Source of the DNA: Actinomycetes bacterium
GTDB lineage: Bacteria; Actinomycetota; Acidimicrobiia; Acidimicrobiales; Acidimicrobiaceae
DNA length: 64,000 nt
Direction: 5' to 3'
Assembly: GCA_021799035.1 (NCBI GenBank)
Contig: JAJZBG010000006.1
Location: 22,536-86,535, forward strand
Position numbers and translations under genes: made by a program. Below, piece by piece: positions 1-8,766 of this stretch. The stretch's first letter is position 1; each line of letters starts with the position of its first letter. Under the pieces are notes generated by a model, which was given only the letters and a program-made list of their open reading frames with translations, had not been told where the DNA came from and did not search any database.

Positions 1-249
1 TAAGTTGACGTCCACGAACCGTTCGTAATGCCCAAGGTCGAGGTCTGTTTCAGATCCGTCGTCAGTGACAAACACCTCTCCATGCTCAAAGGGATTCATC
101 GTTCCTGGATCGACATTAATGTAGGGATCGAGCTTTTGCATTACAACTCGAAGGCCTCGGGATTTGAGCAATCTCCCGAGAGAGGACGCTGTAAGACCCT
201 TGCCCAAGGATGACGCAACTCCTCCGGTCACAAATACGTGCTTAGCCAA
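1..249 (-). CDS. pyrG: CTP synthase, N-terminal part (gene runs off the left edge)
   Basis: This is the 5' end of a CTP synthase gene, which aminates UTP to CTP using glutamine and ATP in the cytosol. The translated 83 residues contain the family N terminus [16 protein letters not shown] (P-loop of the synthetase domain), then [20 protein letters not shown] and [18 protein letters not shown], which are diagnostic. The start is the TTG at 247-249: the only in-frame codon between a stop codon upstream and the conserved KHVFVTGG motif that can initiate. A GGGAGAG stretch lies upstream but rather far away. The C-terminal glutaminase domain is outside the window. Location next to the recN-nadK-tlyA block matches the usual actinobacterial order, although two unrelated genes are inserted here. 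Confidence 0.95.
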   Translation of the reverse strand, partial: MAKHVFVTGGVASSLGKGLTASSLGRLLKSRGLRVVMQKLDPYINVDPGTMNPFEHGEVFVTDDGSETDLDLGHYERFVDVNL

Positions 250-541
250 GGTCCACCACTGTTCAACTCTCCCGATCTAAATCCAGTTCACGTATAAACC
301 AATGAAAGAGTCTACACCACCCATTGGGCCAGTTTTGCTTTAGATGAAAGGGGCACGTCAAAACAGTGAGAAGCAAAAAGACTGCGCTAAGCCGATGGTG
401 GACGACGGTCATGTGCCGACTAATTGAGCAGGAATATGGAGCGCGCCGAGCATCCAAGCGTTGGCGTAGCAACCTCCCTGATTGACAATGCCACTAACAA
501 GTCAGTATCATCGCGGCATTGGCGGGGACACCCGAAGTCAG
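250..541. other. Intergenic stretch between pyrG and the dioxygenase gene
   Basis: About 290 bases without a convincing gene. It must hold the pyrG promoter, because the gene downstream on the minus strand starts at 249. I see no clear -35/-10 pair, terminator hairpin or conserved short ORF. Open frames in it lack ribosome binding sites and a protein-like composition. Confidence 0.5.
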
Positions 542-1429
542 CTATGCCAAAGGCTTGCCCTGGGGATCGTAGTAGGCCTCCTCGCCCGCCAAGACGATTC
601 TGTGCATGCGTCGTATATCACCCGGGGCAAGATTGCCAGTGGCTTTGTGATTAAGGCATCGGTTGTCCCACATGACTATGTCGCGATCTGACCAGACGTG
701 GCGATACTGGAACCTTTCATCATAGATATATTCAAAGAGTTCATCTAGGAGCGGCTGCGCTTCTGAATCATCCATCGCATCGATGCCAATAGTGAATCGT
801 GGCGAGACATATAAGGACTGCCTTCCGGTCACGGGGTGCGTTCTGACCATCGGCTGAAGCACGCTTGGCCGGGTTTTCGCGGCGTTTTCGTAGAACTCCT
901 TTGCATCAGGTCTCTTGGCGGAAACGGTCATCCTCGGATTAATGGTCTTGCTGACGTTGTGAACTCCTGACCTTCCTGCGATTCGGTATCGCGTTTGTGG
1001 TGGGAGCGCGTCGAAAACCAGGTGCATATTGCAGTAGATCGTGTCTCCCCCAACATTGGGGTTCTTGATCGACTGCAGTATCGTTGCTTTTGAAGGCGTG
1101 GCGATATGGGATGAATCGGTGTGCCATCCGTCTCCCCCATCTACCAGCCCCACAGGAGTGCCGTCAGGGCGAACCTCGTTTGAGAGAATGAGCACCTCAT
1201 CGCACTCGGGATGCACGTACAGTTGGTTTATTGGGGTTTCCAAAATCCCAAATTGCTTTCCAAACCGCGATAGTTGAGTTGGAGCCAACGCCTGATCACG
1301 AAAGAGGATTACATGATTCCGGCTGAAAAGCTCCTCAACCTCTTCTTTGACTTCAGAAGCCATGTTGTTGACATCAAGATCAATGATTTCAGCGACCCAA
1401 TCGTTGATTTGATTGGCCTTAATTGGCAT
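542..1429 (-). CDS. TauD/TfdA-family 2-oxoglutarate-dependent dioxygenase
   Basis: 295-residue non-haem Fe(II)/2-oxoglutarate dioxygenase of the taurine dioxygenase family. These enzymes hydroxylate small acids such as sulfonates, phenoxyacetates or carnitine-like compounds, often releasing a heteroatom. The iron ligands are visible as H-x-D in GDGWHTDSSH (about residues 100-110) and the distal His in DNRCLNHKA near residue 255, followed by the 2-oxoglutarate-binding Arg in RRMHRIV. I place the start at the ATG at 1429, since CTGGGGGAACA precedes it and the upstream 25 codons look non-coding. It is divergent from panD, with a 15-base palindrome in the shared promoter region. The substrate cannot be told from sequence; no sulfonate or phosphonate transporter is adjacent. 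Confidence 0.9.
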   Translation of the reverse strand: MPIKANQINDWVAEIIDLDVNNMASEVKEEVEELFSRNHVILFRDQALAPTQLSRFGKQFGILETPINQLYVHPECDEVLILSNEVRPDGTPVGLVDGGDGWHTDSSHIATPSKATILQSIKNPNVGGDTIYCNMHLVFDALPPQTRYRIAGRSGVHNVSKTINPRMTVSAKRPDAKEFYENAAKTRPSVLQPMVRTHPVTGRQSLYVSPRFTIGIDAMDDSEAQPLLDELFEYIYDERFQYRHVWSDRDIVMWDNRCLNHKATGNLAPGDIRRMHRIVLAGEEAYYDPQGKPLA

Positions 1430-1501
1430 TGTTCCCCCAGTTGTTCTTAAATACGTAGTTAGGCTGTACAAAAACTTGAATGAAAAGAGACTATCGCGAA
1501 T

Positions 1502-1516
1502 CACACTTGAAGTGTG
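1502..1516. promoter_or_regulatory. 15-bp palindrome, candidate operator
   Basis: CACACTT-G-AAGTGTG is a perfect inverted repeat with a single central base, placed between the divergent dioxygenase and panD genes and about 75 bases upstream of the dioxygenase start. Its symmetry and position fit a dimeric repressor site; the regulator is unknown. Confidence 0.45.
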
Positions 1517-1570
1517 GAGCTAATCTTCGATCTTACGGAGCGTTGCGGCGCCGTGGGTGATCTATGGCAA

Positions 1571-1599
1571 TTGACAATTCGAAGGTTGCGCAGTTCTAT
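1571..1599 (+). promoter_or_regulatory. Candidate panD promoter
   Basis: A perfect TTGACA (1571-1576) is followed after 17 bases by TTCTAT (1594-1599), about 30 bases upstream of the panD start. The -35 box is consensus; the -10 box is poor, so the call rests mostly on the -35 box and position. Confidence 0.35.
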
Positions 1600-1629
1600 G
1601 CTTTAATTTCGATAACTGGAGGCGTCAAC

Positions 1630-1986
1630 ATGAACTACATCACCATGCTCAAAGGCAAGCTACATCGCGTGAAAGTCACTGCAACCGAACTCAATTACGA
1701 AGGCTCCTGCGCGATCGACTCCGAACTTCTTAAGCTCTCGGATATCAGGCCCCACGAGCAGATTCACATTTACAACGTCAACAACGGCCAAAGGTTCATA
1801 ACCTATGCCATTGAAGCTCCAGCCGGGTCGGGCACCATCTCGTTGAACGGTGCAGCTGCCAGGCTTGCTGCCTTGGGCGACCTTCTAATAATTGCAGCGT
1901 TTGCACAGGTTCCAGAGGAATCGGCTGACAGCTATCATCCGCTTGTGACCTATGTGGATGACAAGAATAGGCCGATAGTCAAATAG
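1630..1986 (+). CDS. panD: Aspartate 1-decarboxylase (pyruvoyl-dependent)
   Basis: Converts L-aspartate to beta-alanine for pantothenate and CoA synthesis. The 118-residue protein has the normal length for the proenzyme. The self-cleavage site is Gly25-Ser26 in YEGSCAID: Ser26 becomes the pyruvoyl group after cleavage. Other family features are the KLHRVKVT strand near the N terminus with its conserved Lys, NGQRFITYAI, and SGTISLNGAAARL. The start is the ATG at 1630, preceded by GGAGG at proper spacing; an upstream in-frame ATG lacks this. The gene sits alone between the dioxygenase and recN, without panB or panC, in a place where most actinobacteria have recN followed directly by other genes up to pyrG. 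Confidence 0.95.
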   Translation: MNYITMLKGKLHRVKVTATELNYEGSCAIDSELLKLSDIRPHEQIHIYNVNNGQRFITYAIEAPAGSGTISLNGAAARLAALGDLLIIAAFAQVPEESADSYHPLVTYVDDKNRPIVK

Positions 1987-2002
1987 CCATTCGAGCTATC
2001 TG

Positions 2003-3595
2003 TCATAGATTTCCTCTTTTTGCCAGAAGCTCACGAGCATGTTCCCTGGCCTTTTCAGAGTCTGCGTGGCCAGAAAGCATGCGAGCCAGCTCCGAAATCC
2101 GTTCTTCGCCTTCGACCTGCCTCCCGATGGTTAAGGTACGGCCCGCTTCGAGATGCTTGCTGATTGCAATCTGACGATCCGCGAACACCGCAACCTGTGC
2201 CAAATGCGTCACTACTATGACTTGCTTTCCTGCAGCCAGCTCTGCCAAAGCCTTTCCGATGCTTAAGGCGGTTCGTCCGCCGACTCCGGCATCCACTTCA
2301 TCGAAGATCATCGTGGGGACCTCAGATGCCGACACCAATCGTATCGCCAGCATCAGGCGTGAAAGCTCTCCTCCTGATGCCACTTTAGAAACAGGTCCCA
2401 ACTTCTCCCCTGCATTGGAAGAGAACATGAAGGAAACAGGATCCCCGATACCATGGTCCCCGAGAAGTATTTCAAACTTGGCATTGGGCATTGACAGTGC
2501 ACCAAGGCGGCGAATGACAGCTTCTGCAAGCTCAGTCGCACCCTTCTTCCTTGCTTCGAGGATCCGGCGTTCAAGTCGGGTGATCTCCATCAAGTGCTCC
2601 TCGATCTCCTCCTCAATGCCAGCCGCCAAAGTCTCATAAGATAGCAGCTCCTCGATCCTCGCTGCCATCTGCTTCTGGTGCCCCAACACGTCAAACAGGG
2701 TATCGCCATACTTCCGCTTCAGCTTCGAGAGCTCGAACAACCGATTTTGTAGCCGTTCAAGTCTGCCTGGATCCGGATCTAACCGCTCCAGTTCGGACCT
2801 GATCTCACGTCCGGTCTCTCTCAAGGACTCGATCTGGTTGGAGATCTGGTCAACCGCATCAAGGTACCTGCCTGTATTCGCAAGCACTCTTCTAGCCTCA
2901 CCCAGCTGGTCCATGGCGGCAGGCAGTTCTTCGGCCTCGATCAAAAGCGAGTGAGCTTTCTCCAGCGCCATTCGGAAATCCAGTGCATGCGATAGCAATT
3001 CGAGTTCTTCCCTTATGTGCAATTCCTCTTCTGGACCTTCAATCCTCGCAGATGCGATCTCCTCTAACTCGGATTGACATATAGAAAGCTCCCTTTGCCG
3101 CGAACGATCATCACCACCTAAACTCCTCAGTCGCTCCCGAGCCATTGCCAGTTTGTGTTTCACCTCCATCAGCTCGCCATAGCCGATCGAGCAGAAGCTG
3201 TCCAATGTTGCTGCCTGCGCTGAAGGCGAGAGCAGGACCTGTGCATCGTGTTGACCGTAAATGTGGAATAGATCCAGGCTGGCGTTTGCGAGATCTGCCA
3301 CGCGCGCGATTGCACCGTTTATGTAGGCTCGCGATGGATCGTCGGTAGAGAGCTGGCGAGCCAGGATGGTCTCCCTGTCCGAAGCGTCACGAAATCGTGC
3401 TTCAGCCCTTGCTGTCATGGCTCCACTTCTTATCAGGGTGGCTTCAGCTCGCTGGCCGCCAAGCACTGAAAGCGCACCCACAATCAACGTCTTTCCAGCC
3501 CCGGTTTCGCCGCTGATCACCGTCATGCCGGGTCCAGGCCGAATTGACAGGTCTTCGATGACCCCGAAATTCGTTACATGAAGTTCATCAAGCAC
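2003..3595 (-). CDS. recN: DNA repair protein RecN
   Basis: SMC-like ATPase that binds DNA ends and helps recombinational double-strand break repair. Walker A is GETGAGKT near residue 30, the central half is coiled coil (heptad-rich, residues about 140-350), and the Walker B motif MIFDEVDAGVGG lies near residue 430, preceded by the signature region ASGGELSRLMLA. The protein is 530 residues, about 20-40 shorter than common RecN proteins, with the shortening apparently in the coiled-coil arms. Start is GTG at 3595 with GGTGGG just upstream. It follows nadK by 27 bases and is probably in one transcript with tlyA and nadK, the usual actinobacterial arrangement. I see no LexA-type box directly upstream. 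Confidence 0.95.
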   Translation of the reverse strand: MLDELHVTNFGVIEDLSIRPGPGMTVISGETGAGKTLIVGALSVLGGQRAEATLIRSGAMTARAEARFRDASDRETILARQLSTDDPSRAYINGAIARVADLANASLDLFHIYGQHDAQVLLSPSAQAATLDSFCSIGYGELMEVKHKLAMARERLRSLGGDDRSRQRELSICQSELEEIASARIEGPEEELHIREELELLSHALDFRMALEKAHSLLIEAEELPAAMDQLGEARRVLANTGRYLDAVDQISNQIESLRETGREIRSELERLDPDPGRLERLQNRLFELSKLKRKYGDTLFDVLGHQKQMAARIEELLSYETLAAGIEEEIEEHLMEITRLERRILEARKKGATELAEAVIRRLGALSMPNAKFEILLGDHGIGDPVSFMFSSNAGEKLGPVSKVASGGELSRLMLAIRLVSASEVPTMIFDEVDAGVGGRTALSIGKALAELAAGKQVIVVTHLAQVAVFADRQIAISKHLEAGRTLTIGRQVEGEERISELARMLSGHADSEKAREHARELLAKRGNL

Positions 3596-3622
3596 GCTAA
3601 CCCACCGTTACGGAAGTCTGTA

Positions 3623-4477
3623 CTAGTCGCCCATCTTTTTTGAATGCAGACCAAATTTCCTCTTCAAGATCTCGTGGAAATCGCGTTCAGTGAAGGTGAC
3701 CAGGTGAGCTGGTGTTTGAGTCGCGCTGCACCTCACCGAGTCACCTGGCTCTAGAACTGCCTTTCGAGAACCGTCAACCATTACTGCAGCGGAAGGGCCC
3801 TCTGCAATCTTCAGCTCAACAGCCTCGGAGGGCTCTAGGACCAGCGATCTGTCGAAGAGCATGTGTGGGCTGATTGGAGTCAGGATCATGGCCCTCAGTC
3901 GGGGAGATACGACAGGCCCTCGGGCGGAAAAACTGTACGCAGTGGAACCGGTAGGAGTGCTAACGATCAACCCGTCGGCCTCGTAGGTCAAGAAATGTGT
4001 GAAGCCGAAAGACACCTCTACGCGGATCACATGTCCGGAGTCCAGCTTCTCCACGACCAGATCATTCAGGGCGACAAAATGCTTGCTGAAAGGAGCCTGA
4101 ACCTGTGGCCTTTCTGCAGCACCCTCGTCCTTTTCAACATCGATCGAGAGCGTCATTCGCTCTTCAATCCGGTAATCCCCGTCGAAAAATCGTTCGAGCG
4201 CTCCATAGAGGCCGTCAGGATCTATCTCCGTAAGATAGCCGAGCGATCCGAAGTTCACGCCCAATACAGGAATCGGCAACGGCAAGATCCGATCGATAGC
4301 CCTGAGCATGGTGCCGTCCCCGCCAAGGGACACAACCAGATCGAGACCGTCCTCAGCCCAGCTCTCGCCTAGGAATACCGCCCTGTGATCCCTTTGATAA
4401 AGCCATCTCTCAAGCTCGCCAGCCTTTGTGCGGGCACTTTCACGTTGTGGATGATAGACAATTCCTACATTTGCCAT
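3623..4477 (-). CDS. nadK: NAD kinase
   Basis: Phosphorylates NAD to NADP with ATP or polyphosphate in the cytosol. The 284-residue protein has the GGDGT motif (LVVSLGGDGTMLRA, about residues 48-60), the second signature TPTGSTAYSFSARGP near residue 175, and the NE/D-type loop around LNDLVVEK. Length is typical. The gene lies between tlyA (31 bases) and recN (27 bases) on the same strand, so co-transcription is likely. No strong Shine-Dalgarno sequence precedes the ATG. Of note for supply of NADPH: the window also has a membrane transhydrogenase. Confidence 0.95.
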   Translation of the reverse strand: MANVGIVYHPQRESARTKAGELERWLYQRDHRAVFLGESWAEDGLDLVVSLGGDGTMLRAIDRILPLPIPVLGVNFGSLGYLTEIDPDGLYGALERFFDGDYRIEERMTLSIDVEKDEGAAERPQVQAPFSKHFVALNDLVVEKLDSGHVIRVEVSFGFTHFLTYEADGLIVSTPTGSTAYSFSARGPVVSPRLRAMILTPISPHMLFDRSLVLEPSEAVELKIAEGPSAAVMVDGSRKAVLEPGDSVRCSATQTPAHLVTFTERDFHEILKRKFGLHSKKMGD

Positions 4478-4508
4478 TGGCTACAAACTAACAAATTGTC
4501 GCAACCTG

Positions 4509-5342
4509 TCAAACGGATTCCCCCCTAGATCCAACCAAAGCGCGTGCAATCTCGCCGTCGATGGCTTCCTTGATATCGGACTGGGCAAGGCCCTTCCCTC
4601 CTCTAGAAAGATGGAAGAAGAACTCGACATTGCCTTGAGTGCCACGAATTGGAGAAACCGCTATCCCGAGAATACGTGCATCTTCCCTGGCAAATTGATC
4701 TGCCACATTGATCAAACTACTCTTCCAAAGCAAGGGATCTTTTATTATGCCCTTGCCCCGCGAGGCATCTTTGTGACCAACCTCGAACTGAGGCTTTACA
4801 AGGATGACGAGCTCACCATCTGGTTTGGTCAATTCGACAAGGTGGCGGGCGAGGAGCGCTACTGAGGTGAAAGATACATCCGCCACGACCAGGTCAAATC
4901 CGAGTCCTTCTGGGTCGGTGAAATTTTTGATGTTGGTCTGCTCGAAGCTCATTACGCGAGGATCTTGGCGTATTTTCTCATGAAGTTGGTTGGTACCTAC
5001 GTCGACAGCGAAGATTTGCCTGGCTCCCTGCTGAAGGAGGCAGTCAGTAAAACCTCCGGTCGAGCTGCCGACATCGAGCACTCTAAGTCCGGCAATTTTT
5101 ATGCCAAACCTGGTTAGCGCTCCCTCGAGCTTGAAACCGCCTCTGGAGACGTAGCGAGGTGGAGACAGTATCTCTATTCGGTCTCCAGCTCTGACCTGTC
5201 TGGCGGCCTTGAGCGCAACTGAGCCATTTACCAGCACTTGTGATTCGCGAATCAGCTCAGACGCACTCTCTCTTGAGGCCGCAAGTCCACGTTCTACCAT
5301 TACGACATCGAGACGTGCCGAATGACCCTTTATGCTGCCCAT
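4509..5342 (-). CDS. tlyA: TlyA-family rRNA 2'-O-methyltransferase
   Basis: 277-residue protein with an N-terminal S4 RNA-binding domain (LDVVMVERGLAASRESA through RQVRAGDRIEIL, about residues 11-60) and a FtsJ-like Rossmann methyltransferase domain with the SAM motif LRVLDVGSSTGGFTDCLL near residue 85 and VVADVSFTS near residue 150. In mycobacteria this enzyme methylates C1409 of 16S rRNA and C1920 of 23S rRNA and governs capreomycin sensitivity. It is first in the tlyA-nadK-recN run. The ATG at 5342 has a weak ribosome site. Confidence 0.93.
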   Translation of the reverse strand: MGSIKGHSARLDVVMVERGLAASRESASELIRESQVLVNGSVALKAARQVRAGDRIEILSPPRYVSRGGFKLEGALTRFGIKIAGLRVLDVGSSTGGFTDCLLQQGARQIFAVDVGTNQLHEKIRQDPRVMSFEQTNIKNFTDPEGLGFDLVVADVSFTSVALLARHLVELTKPDGELVILVKPQFEVGHKDASRGKGIIKDPLLWKSSLINVADQFAREDARILGIAVSPIRGTQGNVEFFFHLSRGGKGLAQSDIKEAIDGEIARALVGSRGESV

Positions 5343-5404
5343 CTATCGGATCGTCATGATGAAGATTCTCCGAGGTTCAGGAAACACGGAAACCAAATCG
5401 CCAT

Positions 5405-6019
5405 CTAGGCATCAGGGGCGCCTTCACTTGGTCCCTTAGAAGTTTCGGTATTCGGAGATTCGGCAGAAGTCTTCTCCTCTGATTCAACGTCGCTGACTTG
5501 CGTGCTCTTTGTGTCTTTGGCAGGTGCCTTGGCTCTGCTTGCGCGAGGCCTTGGCGCCTTGGCTGGCGCCGCTTTGGGTTTCTCTTCAGCGACGGTTGGC
5601 TGTTCCTCTCCCTTTTTCTCTTCTTCGATCGTTTCTTGCTTCTGCATTGACCGCATCAGCGAGTTGACCATCTCAGTGAGCTTGGCTACCTCTTCCTTGA
5701 CGGAAGACATCTTCTTCAAGTCTTGGCTTAGCCCGGAAAGTCTCTCTGAGAACTTGCTGAACTCCTCTTTGGAGAGGGTATTTGCAGCCCGCATCTGCTT
5801 GTCCATCTCCTTACGCAGCCCCTTGATTAGCAGCTCCGTGCTCTCACGACTCTTCTTTGCAGCATCTTCAAAAATCTCACGCATCTGGTTTCTTTGCGTT
5901 TCTGATAGGTGTGCCACATCTCGCAGGGCTTCCTCTGCCTTGGCTTGGGCCATCTTGGCTACGGAAAGTCCAGTCTCAACTAGCTTTCCAAGTTTCTGAG
6001 TACCATCTTTCCCTGCCAT
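5405..6019 (-). CDS. Phasin-like coiled-coil protein with Ala/Lys/Pro-rich tail
   Basis: 204 residues, unrecognised at family level. Residues 1-130 are a highly charged amphipathic helix region, rich in Ala, Glu, Lys and Met, with heptad spacing; the tail from about 130 is low-complexity (E/K, then A-P-K-A-P-R-type repeats, then acidic S/E/T). This build resembles polyhydroxyalkanoate granule-associated (PhaF/PhaI-type) phasins and some nucleoid-associated proteins with histone-like tails. No polyhydroxyalkanoate synthase is present in the window, so granule binding is only a suggestion. Start ATG at 6019 has AAGGATGG upstream. It lies 62 bases before tlyA on the same strand and could lead that transcript. 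Confidence 0.75.
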   Translation of the reverse strand: MAGKDGTQKLGKLVETGLSVAKMAQAKAEEALRDVAHLSETQRNQMREIFEDAAKKSRESTELLIKGLRKEMDKQMRAANTLSKEEFSKFSERLSGLSQDLKKMSSVKEEVAKLTEMVNSLMRSMQKQETIEEEKKGEEQPTVAEEKPKAAPAKAPRPRASRAKAPAKDTKSTQVSDVESEEKTSAESPNTETSKGPSEGAPDA

Positions 6020-6257
6020 AATTCCATCCTTCCAGATAGACCTATTGCTAACAATACCATGTGCAACCTTAGAATTTCATGGATCTTTTTGGGGGTTGAC
6101 CACGGGTTACCTGCCTCTAGTCACCACGTCAAGCGGATTACCCAGTGGCAGCAACGACCCCAGGCATGCTGCGAGACGAACTCCGCACAGCAGCAGAATT
6201 CTCTCCGTAGAACTTGGCATGCATGGCAGGGATGTTGCAATCGACCCAGCCTCGCGC

Positions 6258-6288
6258 TTCACAATGTCACAGGCATGCGCAATATTAT
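6258..6288 (+). promoter_or_regulatory. Candidate dGTPase promoter
   Basis: TTCACA (6258-6263), a 17-base spacer and AATATT (6281-6286) in an AT-rich patch immediately before the dGTPase ORF. The -35 box is the same hexamer as in the thiO promoter. If used, transcription would begin within about 10 bases of the ATG at 6302, giving a nearly leaderless message. Confidence 0.35.
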
Positions 6289-6301
6289 TAATTATTAGGG
6301 A

Positions 6302-7459
6302 ATGAGAGACAAGGGTATGCAAATTTCAGATCGTGCAAGTCGTTGGATAGAGACCTCCAAAGGGAATGCTCTCCCTGACGGGACTATTGCTGCCCATGCC
6401 AACGCGAAGACCATTCGGGTCAAGCCAGTGCTCATGATGAGGGAAAAGCGCGAGGAACTCGAGCGATTTCGTCTTGCTGAAGGCGCGACGCTGTCCATTG
6501 GCGCTGGCAATCGCGCTCGCAGCGAAGAACCAGATCCCATGCGCACCGCCTTTGAGCGGGACAGAGACAGGATCCTTCATTCAACCGCGTTTAGGCGCCT
6601 GGCGGGAAAGACTCAAGTGTTCATTTTCCCCAGCGATCACCAGAGGACTCGGCTAACTCATGCCCTCGAAGTCTCCCAGGTTGCTACCGCAGTAGCTCGT
6701 GCAATTGGGCTAAACGATTCCCTTACCGAGGCCATCGCAATCGGCCATGATTGTGGTCATGGCCCTGGAGGGCACGCAAGCGAGGACGCGTTTTCTCAAT
6801 TCCTTCCCGGTGGATTTGATCACGCTACCTGGGGTGCTGACCACACCTTATCCGACCTCAACTTATGCACAGAGACATTAGATGGGATTAGAAACCATTC
6901 CTGGTCCCGTCCCCAACCGTTGACCCCGGAAGGCTCGGTGGTGTCCTTTGCTGACCGCATCGCGTATTGTGCGCACGATCTGGAAGATGCTATACGTGCG
7001 GGCATCATCTCCGAATCCGAGATTCCAGATTCAGTTGCTGAGCTTGCGGGTAGAACCCGAGCCAGACAACTCAGTTACTTCATATCCGACCTAGTTGAGA
7101 CTGTGTCAAGAACCGGGCAGATTGCCCTTTCAAGTGCAGCGGCCTCCGCTCTTGCGGAATTGAGGGAGTTCAACTACGAGTACATATACATGAGGCCAGA
7201 GTCACTTGCTCAGTCTGACACCGTCATTCGCGTGTTGAGCATGCTTGTCGAGCACTATGCAAAGCATCCGGAGAAGATGAGCTCCGTCTCCGGCGAAGAG
7301 ATGGATGAAGGGTCGTCGGATTATTTGCGGATTGCAGTGGGATACGTCTCTGGCATGACGGATAGGTTTGCTTTTCAGAAGGCAATCGAATATTTGGATT
7401 TGGACCCGAGTGCCCTGCCGTTCGGTATCGACCTTGCTCTAGGACATCGCGTTCAATAA
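6302..7459 (+). CDS. dgt: Deoxyguanosinetriphosphate triphosphohydrolase-like protein
   Basis: HD-domain phosphohydrolase that cleaves dNTPs to deoxynucleoside and triphosphate. Family features: TAFERDRDRILHSTAFRRLAGKT, then the metal site RLTHALEVSQ, GHDCGHGPGGHASE and DRIAYCAHDLED. The protein is 385 residues if it starts at 6302. The start is uncertain: no Shine-Dalgarno sequence fits 6302, an ATG at 6317 is possible, and the family homology begins only around the two ATG codons at 6434/6437 (MMREKREELE). In many actinobacteria this gene neighbours dnaG; here it stands alone, divergent from the phasin-like gene and convergent with an MFS transporter. Confidence 0.88.
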   Translation: MRDKGMQISDRASRWIETSKGNALPDGTIAAHANAKTIRVKPVLMMREKREELERFRLAEGATLSIGAGNRARSEEPDPMRTAFERDRDRILHSTAFRRLAGKTQVFIFPSDHQRTRLTHALEVSQVATAVARAIGLNDSLTEAIAIGHDCGHGPGGHASEDAFSQFLPGGFDHATWGADHTLSDLNLCTETLDGIRNHSWSRPQPLTPEGSVVSFADRIAYCAHDLEDAIRAGIISESEIPDSVAELAGRTRARQLSYFISDLVETVSRTGQIALSSAAASALAELREFNYEYIYMRPESLAQSDTVIRVLSMLVEHYAKHPEKMSSVSGEEMDEGSSDYLRIAVGYVSGMTDRFAFQKAIEYLDLDPSALPFGIDLALGHRVQ

Positions 7460-7479
7460 CAGGCGGGCGAGCCGCTTGT
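7459..7479. terminator. Hairpin between convergent dgt and MFS genes
   Basis: ACAGGCGG / CCGCTTGT forms an 8-bp stem with one G-U pair and a 5-base loop, exactly between the two stop codons. There is no T run, so it may act as a bidirectional block to read-through rather than a classical intrinsic terminator. Confidence 0.5.
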
Positions 7480-8766
7480 CTAAGCTTCGCGTCGCGGATT
7501 CAGAAGCATCTGCCTCCCGAGGAGTATCACGCCTGCGCCCATCACGGCTATGACTCCATTTACGATCCAAGCGGCAGCATACGAGCCATGTGCAGCGATG
7601 AGTCCGAAAACCAGTGGACCGAACACGCTAGCCAACCTTCCACCGACCTGCGTAATTGAAGTAGCTCTAGCCGGGGCCTTGGAGTGTGTTCGGATGACAG
7701 CAAAATTGAACAGGCCGTTCCATCCCCAACCGGCACCATATGCTACGAGCGCGCCTATCCAGAAAAACAAGAAGAATCTCGTGATAGAGCCCAGCGCTAT
7801 CCCAACATAGCCAACAGAGCCTAGAACGAGCATTGCCGAAATGACCTTGAAATGGCCTCCCCCACGGCGATCGGCCAATATTCCAGAATAAATGCGAATG
7901 ACTACAGCAAGTGCTCCTGCCACTCCTGCGAGATATCCAGCATCGGACTTAGAAATCCCACCCGCAACAGCTGATGTGACGAGGAAGGCTGTCATGGCGG
8001 AGGCCGCAAAGATTCCCAGTCCAAAGCCTGCTCCCAAGATCACCAGTGGAGCGGTGCGTCCGGGCGAAACCGGGTCCTTGTGCTGAGCGCGATAGGTGGC
8101 TAGATCAGTGTGGGATCTCGGGACAATAAGTGCCGCCACGCCCGACCAGACAGCAGCGAGCGCAAATGCCCATCTCCATCCCACCGTAAGCGCAATGGCA
8201 GGAACTGCTAATCCGCCAAAAAGTGATGCGAACGGAATTGCTGACTGCTTGACCCCGAAAGCGAAGCCTTGCCGATTTCTCGGTATCCTGCGCGCCAAAA
8301 AAAGGTTTGTTGCCGGCTGCATCGCCGCTGAGACAATTCCGGCGAAGAAGAGGACAATGCTCAGGCTCACGGTGGAGTGCACTAGAACGGCGATCAAGGC
8401 CAAGAGAATGCCGGCGATGACAGCCGTTGGCCTCATTACCCTCGCCCCTCCTACCGCCTCTGTGATACGCCCGAAGGGCACGGACCCTGCCGATGCACCT
8501 AGGTAATAAATAGAAACTGCGAGTCCCAGAGAATCCGGGCCGAAGTGAAGGGTAGAACCCATCTGGACTGCAAGAGCACCCGTTAGAAAGACTGCAAAGG
8601 AGGTGCTTGTACTGGAAGCTATCGCCGATAGAACGTCTTTGCCAATCTTTTGCGGCTCCTCGCCAGAGCTTGCTCCAGATCTCGGCGTCATCTCCAACTC
8701 TGGAGAACTCTCGTCATTCACCAAACCAGTAACACCCCTCAGAAATGCCGCCGACAGATAAAGCAC
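7480..8766 (-). CDS. MFS transporter (paralogue 1 of 3)
   Basis: About 12 membrane segments of major facilitator type. It shares with the proteins at 25748 and 27111 the block QPxxNLFLxRxIPxxRQGFAFGxKQ, GLAVPxIALTxGW after it, and GAGWGWNGLFNFAVI near segment 10, so the three form one paralogous family. The substrate is unknown; such CynX/YfcJ-like carriers often export or import organic anions. The longest frame starts at GTG 8766 (428 residues), but the first 15-25 residues look non-membrane and weakly supported. TTG/GTG at 8724/8721 after GAGGGG, or ATG at 8691, are credible alternatives. A 10-bp inverted repeat overlaps the 8766 start. Confidence 0.85.
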   Translation of the reverse strand: MLYLSAAFLRGVTGLVNDESSPELEMTPRSGASSGEEPQKIGKDVLSAIASSTSTSFAVFLTGALAVQMGSTLHFGPDSLGLAVSIYYLGASAGSVPFGRITEAVGGARVMRPTAVIAGILLALIAVLVHSTVSLSIVLFFAGIVSAAMQPATNLFLARRIPRNRQGFAFGVKQSAIPFASLFGGLAVPAIALTVGWRWAFALAAVWSGVAALIVPRSHTDLATYRAQHKDPVSPGRTAPLVILGAGFGLGIFAASAMTAFLVTSAVAGGISKSDAGYLAGVAGALAVVIRIYSGILADRRGGGHFKVISAMLVLGSVGYVGIALGSITRFFLFFWIGALVAYGAGWGWNGLFNFAVIRTHSKAPARATSITQVGGRLASVFGPLVFGLIAAHGSYAAAWIVNGVIAVMGAGVILLGRQMLLNPRREA

